From Terriglobales bacterium (lineage in GTDB: Bacteria; Acidobacteriota; Terriglobia; Terriglobales; Acidobacteriaceae), in assembly GCA_030038475.1 (NCBI GenBank), contig JASHOU010000167.1, forward strand, positions 1-51,097: a DNA stretch of 51,097 nt. The letters run 5' to 3'. Positions 34,572-41,813 of the stretch are shown one piece after another. Position 1 is the stretch's first letter, and every line of letters starts with the position of its first letter. The notes under the pieces were generated by a model that worked only from the letters and a program-made list of their open reading frames with translations, ran no database searches and was not told where the DNA came from. The position numbers and the translations under genes are program-made.

Positions 34572-34746
34572 GCCGACGCTAATCGTGCAACCCGCGATGC
34601 GGGCGCCGCGCGGACCCAACTCACCCTCTGCGCCATTTTCAGCCGCACGGCCTCAGATCCCGTCAAAGCCGCGAACCAATGCCGATCCGCGTTTTCGCTC
34701 GCGGCTGTTCCCGGCTCCCAACTCCGGCCCCATGCGCCGACCCTGA
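34492..34746 (+). CDS. Small Pro/Arg-rich protein with CC motif
   Basis: An 84-residue product beginning MCCGKNRQQFRTQ and continuing as a Pro/Arg/Ser-rich, disordered-looking chain (TTPVPPGPRP). AGGAGG (34480-34485) lies six bases before the ATG, the best ribosome site in this locus, and supports real translation although the gene overlaps the 3' end of the DUF1360 gene by 80 bases. The CC pair at residues 2-3 might be modified or bind metal. Function unknown. Confidence 0.6.
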   Translation: MCCGKNRQQFRTQILSRPTTPVPPGPRPTLIVQPAMRAPRGPNSPSAPFSAARPQIPSKPRTNADPRFRSRLFPAPNSGPMRRP

Positions 34747-34840
34747 GCGGAGATCTCAATTAGCCTCGTGGAGCCCGCGTCACGGTTTCGCGCGGTAGCC
34801 AGTTGACCAATTCCTCGACACTTGCGAAGCTTGGCCTTGT

Positions 34841-36232
34841 ATGCCGCAGGCGTTCTCGTTTTGCGACCTCCGCGAGCTGTTTGCGAAAGCCAACGAGGAG
34901 AAGTCCGGCGATCAATTGGCGGGACTGGCGGCGCGCTCGGAGCGTGAACGGGTCGCGGCCAAGCGCAAGCTCGCCGATCTGCCGCTTGGCGAAATCGTAG
35001 AACGGCCCTTAATCGATCCCGACGAAGACGACGTAAGCCGGCTGATCGCCGAGACCTTCGACCGGGATGCGTTTCGACCCATCCAAAGCATGACCGTCGG
35101 CGAGTTTCGCGAGTTCATCCTGGACGATGCAACCTGCGAAGCGGATTTGAAGCGCCTGCAATGGGGTCTGGTGCCGGAGCTGGTTGCGGCCGTCGCCAAA
35201 ATCATGAGCAACAAAGACCTGATTCTGGCGGGGGCGAAAATTCGCAATGTTACGCGTTGCCGCAACACCATGGGTGAGCGCGGGGTGCTCGGCATTCGCA
35301 TTCAGCCCAACCATCCGGCGGACGATGTCGGCGGAATTCTGCTGTCGGCGTTCGAAGGCTTGCTCTACGGCTGCGGAGATGCGGTGATTGGAGTCAATCC
35401 CGCTACAGATTCCGTGGAGACGGTCCGTTCTATTCTCGACGGCATCGCGCGGCTGATTGACAGCTACCAGATACCCACGCAAGGCTGCTGCCTCGCGCAC
35501 ATCACGACGCAGCTTGCCGCGCTCAAGCACGGAGCGCCGGTCGACTTGCTGTTCCAGTCTGTCGCGGGCACGGAAGCTGCAAATCGAAGTTTCGGAATTA
35601 CGCTCGCCATGCTGCGCGAAGGCCGCGAAGAAGTGCTCGAACATCACGCCCGTCGCGACGTGCCATGGAAAGGCACTCAGGTGATGTACTTTGAAACCGG
35701 CCAGGGCAGCGCGCTCTCGGCAGAAGCTCATCACGGAGTCGATCAGCTTACGCTCGAAGCCCGCGCCTACGGCGTGGCACGTGCGTTCGACCCGTTTCTG
35801 GTCAACAGCGTCGTCGGATTCATCGGGCCGGAATATTTGTACGACGAACGGCAGATCATTCGCGCCGGCCTCGAAGATCACTTCATGGGCAAGCTCCTGG
35901 GACTGCCGATGGGTTGCGATGTTTGCTATACGAACCATGCGGCCGCGGATCAGAACTCGGCGGACAATCTTCTATTTTTGCTCACAGCGGCCGGGTGTAA
36001 CTACTTCATGGGTGTGCCTTGCAGCGACGATGTGATGCTGAACTATCAATCCACCAGCTATCACGATGCGCTGGCGATGAGGAGACTCTACAAACTTCGT
36101 CCCGCGCCGGAATTTCTTGGCTGGCTGCAAGCGATGGGCATTTATCGCGACGCTGAGCCAGCATTGCTGGATGCGCCGGCAAGACAACGGCTGATGCACG
36201 GTTTGGAATCGTCGCTGGAGAGTCTCCGATGA
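34841..36232 (+). CDS. eutB: Ethanolamine ammonia-lyase large subunit
   Basis: The catalytic subunit of the adenosylcobalamin-dependent enzyme that splits ethanolamine into acetaldehyde and ammonia. Strong family blocks are AKANEEKSGDQLAGLAARS, GDAVIGVNPATDSVETV, IPTQGCCLAHITTQ, YFETGQGSALSAEAHHG and GFIGPEYLYDERQIIRAGLEDHFMGKLLGLPMGCDVCYTNHA. The 463 residues match the usual length, with only a few N-terminal residues fewer. eutC follows 56 bases later. No microcompartment shell or aldehyde dehydrogenase gene accompanies the pair. Confidence 0.96.
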   Translation: MPQAFSFCDLRELFAKANEEKSGDQLAGLAARSERERVAAKRKLADLPLGEIVERPLIDPDEDDVSRLIAETFDRDAFRPIQSMTVGEFREFILDDATCEADLKRLQWGLVPELVAAVAKIMSNKDLILAGAKIRNVTRCRNTMGERGVLGIRIQPNHPADDVGGILLSAFEGLLYGCGDAVIGVNPATDSVETVRSILDGIARLIDSYQIPTQGCCLAHITTQLAALKHGAPVDLLFQSVAGTEAANRSFGITLAMLREGREEVLEHHARRDVPWKGTQVMYFETGQGSALSAEAHHGVDQLTLEARAYGVARAFDPFLVNSVVGFIGPEYLYDERQIIRAGLEDHFMGKLLGLPMGCDVCYTNHAAADQNSADNLLFLLTAAGCNYFMGVPCSDDVMLNYQSTSYHDALAMRRLYKLRPAPEFLGWLQAMGIYRDAEPALLDAPARQRLMHGLESSLESLR

Positions 36233-36288
36233 TGGTGGATCTGTAATGGCGAAGATTAGAGGCGCAAAGATGAGATGCTGAACGCGAG

Positions 36289-37062
36289 ATGACGAGCATG
36301 GATGACTCGCTTCTGGAAGGCGGTGGATGGCCGGAAATTGTGCGAAAGATTCGGGCACGCACTCCGGCGCGATTGCTGACGGGGCGGGTCGGCGCGGCCT
36401 ATCGGACTGCCACGCAAATGGATCTTCGCCATGCCCACGCCGATGCGCGGGACGCAATCCGCGCTGAACTGGATTTGCCGAACCAGTTCGGGGACGAATT
36501 TATCAAGCAATGGGGACTGTTCGAAGTTTCAACCGAGGCAACTTCGAAAGATGAATATCTTCTCCAGCCAAATCTGGGGCGGAGTTTCAGCGATTCGTCG
36601 CGGTCTGAATTGCTGAGACGATGCGCGCCGCGAAGCGATTTGCAGATCGCGGTTGGAGATGGTCTTTCAGTGACAGCGATCGTCGCACAAGTTCCAAAGC
36701 TATTGCCCACACTGTGCGATGGAGCGAGGGCTCGCGGTTGGACGCTCGGGCAAGTGTTTGTGATTCGTCATTGCCGCGCGGGGATTCTGAATGAGATCGG
36801 CGAATTGCTGAGGCCGAAAGTCGCCGTGCTGTTGATCGGAGAGCGGCCTGGGCTTGCCACGGCCGAGAGTTTGTCGGCCTATATGGCGTATCGCCCGCAG
36901 AGGGTGCACACCGACGCGGAGCGGAATCTGATCTCGAATATCCATGCTCGCGGCGAAAGCCCGGAGCGCGCCGCGGTTCGTATTTTGGATTTGGCCGCGC
37001 ACATGATGACGGCGCAGTGTAGCGGAACGCGTTTGCGAACCGAGCCGCAACTCCCGGAATGA
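36289..37062 (+). CDS. eutC: Ethanolamine ammonia-lyase small subunit
   Basis: The 257-residue partner of EutB that helps bind adenosylcobalamin. Family blocks are ARLLTGRVGAAYRTATQMDLRHAHADARDA, LQIAVGDGLSVTAIVAQVPKLLP, AVLLIGERPGLATAESLSAYM and ERNLISNIHARGESPERAA. The N-terminus is shorter than in enterobacteria. It is co-oriented with eutB and forms a two-gene unit, with a corrinoid adenosyltransferase about 10 kb away that could supply the cofactor. Confidence 0.95.
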   Translation: MTSMDDSLLEGGGWPEIVRKIRARTPARLLTGRVGAAYRTATQMDLRHAHADARDAIRAELDLPNQFGDEFIKQWGLFEVSTEATSKDEYLLQPNLGRSFSDSSRSELLRRCAPRSDLQIAVGDGLSVTAIVAQVPKLLPTLCDGARARGWTLGQVFVIRHCRAGILNEIGELLRPKVAVLLIGERPGLATAESLSAYMAYRPQRVHTDAERNLISNIHARGESPERAAVRILDLAAHMMTAQCSGTRLRTEPQLPE

Positions 37063-37232
37063 TGGCACCAGAGCACGATAACGTGGTTGTTTGTTACGAC
37101 CATCGATTTTTCACGGAGATGAGACGATCAACTCTTGCACAGATAGGCGCACAGAAGAAACGAGGAACGTCTGGAATCGATGGACTCCACAAGCTGTAAA
37201 CCCAAAAGTCACAAACTGAAGACCCACAAAAG

Positions 37233-37278
37233 AAGACCCCGTGCTTCGTGAATAAAACTTCGCGGAGAACGGGGTCTT
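37233..37278 (-). terminator. Intrinsic terminator of the secreted orphan gene
   Basis: AAGACCCCGT (37233-37242) and ACGGGGTCTT (37269-37278) are a perfect ten-base stem with a 26-base loop. On the minus strand the stem is followed by CTTTTGTG, a T-rich tail, about 50 bases past the stop of the 37324-38025 gene. It also lies downstream of eutC and might act on both transcripts. Confidence 0.6.
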
Positions 37279-37323
37279 GTGTCAGCAAGCTGTACAAAGC
37301 AGCTTTTTGTGGCGTGGCTCGGA

Positions 37324-38025
37324 CTACTTCAAGAACATTTTGAATGTGCTCCTGATGGTCGATGTACCGACCGTCGTGGTTACGGTAACATCGGCTACGC
37401 CGGCCTTGGGATTGATGCACGTCTCAGTGCTGCCGGCGCAGAATCCATTGCCCGGCCCGCTTTCGCCCAGGGTGCCGAAAGCCGTGTCGTCATAAATAAC
37501 AACGACCGAGCCTGCGGGGAAGGGATTGGGGCCAAAGTCGAACGCGCCTGTGTCCAGGATGTAATCCACTCCCTGCTTGACAACGATGGAAACGACGAGA
37601 TCGTCCTGGTTATCGCCGGTATCGTCTTCATAGAACCAAAAGATCTGACCGCAGTTTGGACTCGAGCCGCTATTGCCGTCGCAAGCAGAGAACGATTGCG
37701 TGTAGGCTGGCTGGCCGAGGACCACTCCGCCGGCAGCGATCTGCGAGCAATCGGCAGCGTTCGGATTGTCGGAACCGGGGAAACACGGCCACTCATCGTT
37801 ACCGTTTTCGTCCTCGGGTGGCAGAACGCCGAAACCCGACATCAACTGCTGCAGGACAGCTTTTTCCTTGCTGGCTGTTAGCGGTTGAATCTTGTCCGCG
37901 TGCACTGCGGGCACAACTCGAGCCTGTATGTGATGTTGATTTTGCGCCGTGGCTGGTTGCCCGCAAACTACGAAGGCAACAATTGCAATCAAAGCAAGAA
38001 CCTGGAAAACGCGAGACTTCGTCAT
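37324..38025 (-). CDS. Secreted Cys-containing protein of unknown function
   Basis: A 233-residue exported protein. A signal peptide (VFQVLALIAIVAFVVCGQPATAQ) is followed by six or more cysteines (PCFPGS, DCSQIA, ACDGNSGSSPNCGQ, FCAGSTETCINP) that probably pair as disulfides, within an acidic beta-rich domain (WFYEDDTGDNQDDLVV). I recognise no family. ATG at 38025 has GGAGG ten bases upstream; the frame to 38229 is not used. It is a single-gene unit with its own promoter and terminator. Confidence 0.78.
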   Translation of the reverse strand: MTKSRVFQVLALIAIVAFVVCGQPATAQNQHHIQARVVPAVHADKIQPLTASKEKAVLQQLMSGFGVLPPEDENGNDEWPCFPGSDNPNAADCSQIAAGGVVLGQPAYTQSFSACDGNSGSSPNCGQIFWFYEDDTGDNQDDLVVSIVVKQGVDYILDTGAFDFGPNPFPAGSVVVIYDDTAFGTLGESGPGNGFCAGSTETCINPKAGVADVTVTTTVGTSTIRSTFKMFLK

Positions 38026-38089
38026 GGGAAGTTCCCTCCAACGGAAATACGAAGCTGACGGATGGGTTCCGCGAGCGTTTCGTGCGGGC

Positions 38090-38118
38090 AGTATGTTGCA
38101 GGGCCGATACGCTGTCAA
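38090..38118 (-). promoter_or_regulatory. Promoter of the secreted orphan gene
   Basis: On the minus strand a perfect TTGACA (38113-38118) and CATACT (38090-38095, four of six) are spaced by 17 bases. The predicted start at about 38083 leaves a 58-base leader with a good ribosome site. An inverted repeat lies about 50 bases further upstream. Confidence 0.55.
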
Positions 38119-38165
38119 TTGCAAACAGGACGAGCGAGAATCTTGGTCAAAGGAAGTCAGACTTA

Positions 38166-38202
38166 GTGCAACAAACTGCATAAATCGGAGTATTTGTTGC
38201 AC
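38166..38202. promoter_or_regulatory. Perfect 10-base dyad upstream of the orphan promoter
   Basis: GTGCAACAAA (38166-38175) and TTTGTTGCAC (38193-38202) are exact inverted copies separated by 17 bases. The two half-sites are centred 27 bases apart, about 2.6 helical turns. The position upstream of a -35 element fits an activator-binding site. No regulator gene is adjacent. Confidence 0.5.
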
Positions 38203-38312
38203 CGGAAAGCTGGCCTTTGATGGTTGCAAGTGCTGCTTGCGCAGGACTAGTCCACGCGGTGCGCCTCGCGAATCGAGAGTGATGGCGAAGGCGGGATGCG
38301 GTCGGTAGCCGG

Positions 38313-40289
38313 CTAGAGCGTTGCGTGCCTCTGTGCGATCACTTGCCTGATTTTCTCCACAAACTCGGAGGTCGGCATATCTTCCGTTTTCTCTCTGCCT
38401 CGAGTACGGACGTTGACCTTGCCGGCTTCGGCTTCCTTGTCTCCGACAACAAGCAGGAACGGCACTTTCTGCAAGGCGTGCTCGCGAATCTTGGCATTCA
38501 TTTTTTCGTTGCGGGCATCGACTTCGACGCGCACTCCTGCCGCGCGAAGTTGCGATGCAACTTTTTCCGCGTACTCCGAGTGGCGCTCGGCGATCGGGAT
38601 CATCACCACCTGCACGGGCGATAGCCAGACGGGGAAGGCTCCCGCGTAGTGTTCGATCAGCACGCCAAAGAAGCGCTCGACCGATCCATAGAGCGCGCGG
38701 TGAACCATAACCGGTTGTTTCCGGGTGCCGTCTTCGGCGACGTACTCCAGGTCGAAGCGCTGCGGCAGGTTGAAATCGAATTGAACCGTAGAAAGTTGCC
38801 AGAGGCGGCCGATGGCGTCGACCAGCTTAATGTCGATCTTCGGGCCGTAAAATGCGGCTTCGCCAGGAATTACTTTGTACTCGATATTCAATTCCTTGAG
38901 AACTTTTTCGAGCGAATTGGTGGCGCGGTTCCACTGCTCCTCACTGCCAACAAAGTTCTTGCGGTCTTTCGGATCCCAAGTGGAGAGTTCGGTCTGGAAT
39001 TTATCGAAGCCGAAATCTTTCAGCACGTCGCGTGCGAACTCAACGCAATCGGCAATTTCCTTTTCGATTTGCTCGGGAGTGCAGAAGATGTGCGCGTCAT
39101 CCTGAGTGAATCCGCGCACGCGGAGCAGGCCGTGCATGACGCCCGAGCGCTCATAGCGATAGACGGTGCCAAGTTCGCCGAGCCGCACAGGGAGATCGCG
39201 ATAGGAGCGAAGCGAATCCTTGTAAATCAGGATGTGGCCAGGGCAATTCATCGGCTTCAGGCGATACTCAGCGTCGTCGAGTTCCATGGCATCGAACATG
39301 TTCTGCGCGTAGTAGCCCTCGTGGCCGGAGGTTTGCCAGAGCTGCTTGCGCATTACGTGCGGCGTGTAGACGAGCGAATAGCCGCGGTTGACGTACTGCT
39401 CGCGCATCCAGTCTTCCATCTCCTTGCGGATGATGCCGCCTTTCGGATGCCAGAAGATTAAGCCTGGGCCGGCCAGTTCCTGGATGGAAAACAGATCGAG
39501 CTGCTTGCCAAGCACGCGGTGATCGCGCTTTTTCGCTTCTTCGAGGCTGTTAAGATACGCGTCGAGATCTTTCTTGGAGAAAAACGACGTGCCGTAGATG
39601 CGTTGCAGCTGAGGATTCTTTTCGTCGCCCAGCCAATAGGCGCCGGCGATATTAAACAGTTTGAACGCCTTGATTTTCCCCGTGGAAGGGATGTGCGGAC
39701 CGCGGCAGAAATCCTGGAATCTGCCGGTCTTGTAAATCGAGATTTTCTCGTCGGGCTTGGTGAATTGCTCGATGAAATGGCATTTCATGAAGTCGCCTTC
39801 GCTTTTGAATTTCTCCAGGCCTTCCTGGCGGGGAAGAAATTCGCGGGCGTAGGGAAGGTTCTGCTGCACCAGTTCCTGCATTTTGTTTTCGATCTTCTCC
39901 AGATCCTCGGGAGTGAATGGAGTGGGGCGATAGAAGTCGTAGAAGAATCCGGTTTCGGTTGCAGGTCCGTGGCCGAGTTTGGTTTCAGGAAAGAGTTCGA
40001 GAACGGCGGCAGCCAGCAGATGCGCCGAAGAATGGCGATAAACTTCAAGCGCCTCGGGATCTTTCTCGGTGAGGATGCGCAGATCGGTGTCGTGTTCGAG
40101 CGGACGGGTGAGGTCGATCAGGTTGCCGTTGGAGCTTTCTTCAGACGGCGCGAGTGGTCGCGCCTTTGCCGCCAGCGCCGCATCGGCTAGCCGCGGGCTG
40201 ATGGAGTTGGCAACATCGAGCGCAGTGGTGCCCTTAGGGACTTCCTTGGTGCTGCCGTCAGGAAGCTTGATATGAATGCTGTCAGACAT
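38313..40289 (-). CDS. thrS: Threonyl-tRNA synthetase
   Basis: Charges tRNA-Thr in the cytoplasm. The 658 residues hold an N-terminal TGS domain (IKLPDGSTKEVPKGTTALDVA), the editing domain with its HxxxH (YRHSSAHLLAAAVLELFP), class II motif 1-3 sequences including MNCPGHILIYKDSLRSYRDLP and RVRGFTQDDAHIFC, and the C-terminal anticodon-binding domain (PVQVVMIPIAERHSEYAEKV). AAGG precedes the ATG at 40289. The 216-base gap to the next gene holds no other gene that I can support. Confidence 0.97.
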   Translation of the reverse strand: MSDSIHIKLPDGSTKEVPKGTTALDVANSISPRLADAALAAKARPLAPSEESSNGNLIDLTRPLEHDTDLRILTEKDPEALEVYRHSSAHLLAAAVLELFPETKLGHGPATETGFFYDFYRPTPFTPEDLEKIENKMQELVQQNLPYAREFLPRQEGLEKFKSEGDFMKCHFIEQFTKPDEKISIYKTGRFQDFCRGPHIPSTGKIKAFKLFNIAGAYWLGDEKNPQLQRIYGTSFFSKKDLDAYLNSLEEAKKRDHRVLGKQLDLFSIQELAGPGLIFWHPKGGIIRKEMEDWMREQYVNRGYSLVYTPHVMRKQLWQTSGHEGYYAQNMFDAMELDDAEYRLKPMNCPGHILIYKDSLRSYRDLPVRLGELGTVYRYERSGVMHGLLRVRGFTQDDAHIFCTPEQIEKEIADCVEFARDVLKDFGFDKFQTELSTWDPKDRKNFVGSEEQWNRATNSLEKVLKELNIEYKVIPGEAAFYGPKIDIKLVDAIGRLWQLSTVQFDFNLPQRFDLEYVAEDGTRKQPVMVHRALYGSVERFFGVLIEHYAGAFPVWLSPVQVVMIPIAERHSEYAEKVASQLRAAGVRVEVDARNEKMNAKIREHALQKVPFLLVVGDKEAEAGKVNVRTRGREKTEDMPTSEFVEKIRQVIAQRHATL

Positions 40290-40505
40290 GGAGAGACCTT
40301 ATGTATTGTGCTGAATTGTCAAGTCTATCATTTGCTCGCGTAGGGGCAGGTGCCCTGCCGGACTAATTCAATCTCGCGTTCTGGTGGGTAATTTGGTTCC
40401 CCCTGTTGTAATGGACACTCCCCTCTGAGAGACTGGCTTCGGTCTAGAAATCCACAGTTGGCAAGCCTTTTGCTAATCTCGTGCAGCTGGAGGAATGATC
40501 CATCC

Positions 40506-40697
40506 ATGAATAAGATATTCGTTACGGTGTCCGGCGGCTGCGCCTATGTAACCGAAGACACCGTCCCCCAAGGTTTCGAGCTGGAAATCATCGATTTCGA
40601 CAACATTGAGGCGGGTGGCAGCTTTCCCTCAAAGGAAGCCCGCGAGTATAGCATCAAGCACAACCTGTACGAGCTGCCGCGAGCCCTCCCGGGATGA
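40506..40697 (+). CDS. Small 63-residue protein coupled to the DpnI-like gene
   Basis: A short protein beginning MNKIFVTVSGGCAYVTEDTVPQGFELEIIDFDN and ending NLYELPRALPG. I do not know a named family. GGAGGA lies eleven bases before the ATG. Its TGA stop overlaps the ATG of the DpnI-like gene (ATGA at 40694-40697), so the two were translated together. Possible roles are a regulator or partner of the endonuclease, or a small cargo gene of a mobile island. All of this is inference. Confidence 0.65.
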   Translation: MNKIFVTVSGGCAYVTEDTVPQGFELEIIDFDNIEAGGSFPSKEAREYSIKHNLYELPRALPG

Positions 40698-41460
40698 ACC
40701 TGCAGTGCACGCTTGATCTCGGTCGCCCCTACAAATCCGGGTCGCAGATCGCCCGCGTCCTCAGCGAAGACTGGTGCGGCCGCGAGTTGTATTGCGCGGC
40801 CTGCAAGTCAGACCGATTGTTAACTTCAAGGGTAAACACGCCTGCCGTTGACTTCGTGTGCCCCGCGTGCGGCCAGCCCTTCCAGCTAAAGAGCATCAAA
40901 ACCTGGAACCAGAAGAAAATTCCCGACGCCGCCTACAACTCAATGCTCCGCGCGATCCGATCAGATAGCGTTCCAAACCTGCTGGTTCTGCACTACTCTG
41001 CTGACTGGATGGTTAAGAACCTGCTGCTAGTCCCTAGCGTCTTCTTCTCGGAGACCGTCATCGAGAAGCGCCCTCCATTGAGTTCCAAGGCGCAGAGAGC
41101 GGGTTGGGTCGGGTGCAACATCCTTTTGGATCGAATCCCTCAGGACGGGAAGATCGCTGTTGTGACGGATGGTTCACCAGTAGGAGAGCAGCACGTGCGA
41201 GGGAGTTCTCTCGTATACGAAAACTGGCAGAGGTGCCTCCTGCCGTGAGGGGCTGGACGCTTGACGTCCTCACGACCATACGAAAGCTCGGAAAGGCCCA
41301 GTTCTCGCTTCAGGAGCTCTATAAGCACGAATCCTATCTGCAGGGTATTCATCCGCGCAATCAAAACGTGCGACCGAAAATACGCCAGCAACTCCAGGTT
41401 CTTCGAGACCTCGAACTGATCGAGTTCGCGAGTCCTGGAAATTACGCAGTGAGAAGCTAA
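40694..41460 (+). pseudogene. DpnI-family restriction endonuclease, frameshifted
   Basis: The first frame (40694-41248) matches the DpnI catalytic domain: YKSGSQIARVLSEDWCGREL, the zinc pairs CAAC and CPAC, and the nuclease signature VDFVCPACGQPFQLKS, in which the Glu of D-x(n)-ExK is Gln (QLK). Then AQRAGWVGCNILLDRIP follows. The second frame, which ends at 41460, holds the DpnI winged-helix domain (RGWTLDVLTTIRKLG, RPKIRQQLQVLRDLELIEF). The two meet near GGG 41201-41203, where one base appears missing. DpnI itself cuts Gm6ATC. An assembly error or programmed frameshift is an alternative to true decay. Confidence 0.85.
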
Positions 41461-41797
41461 ATCCCCCTCCATTTCACCTCTAGCCCCACCTCATTCTTAA
41501 AATTGTCGATTTTGTGCTCGGGATCGGGATTGGCCTCTCGTCGATTGTGATTTTAATGTCGAAAGATTTCTCGTGCCAGTCGCGCTGGCGAAAGAACCCG
41601 TCCAGCGCCGCCGAGATCGGCGACCTCCCGCCGCCGGGAGTCAAAATATGGCTTTTCCTGAGTGCAAACCCTTCAAGACACTCCACAATGTCTCGGAACT
41701 CACTTGGATAGTCCCCCGCAAGGATCGAGCAGGCGTGGCCGCGCTCCTCGATTCGATATCTGGCCCGCACCGCTGGAGGGATCAAGTCGATTGCCAT
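41457..41797 (-). pseudogene. BglII-family restriction endonuclease remnant
   Basis: The first frame (41797 down to a TAG at 41480-41482) reads EFRDIVECLEGFALRKSHIL, PGGGRSPISAALDGFFRQRDW, HEKSFDIKITIDERPIPIP, the N-terminal half of BglII-type endonucleases. A one-base shift near 41517-41522 restores EHKIDNFKNEVGLEVKWRG, which contains the start of the catalytic region, before a stop at 41457-41459. The rest of the family sequence (WNNKDPF-type) is missing. The gene is therefore frameshifted and truncated. Its end overlaps the end of the DpnI-like gene by two bases. Confidence 0.7.
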
Positions 41798-41813
41798 GGC
41801 GTCAGCGCGCTTT

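Noticed and set aside
41501-41797. Short minus-strand ORF as an intact small gene
   Set aside because: The one-base shift near 41517-41522 restores clear BglII-family sequence in the next frame, so the stop at 41480 is a product of decay.
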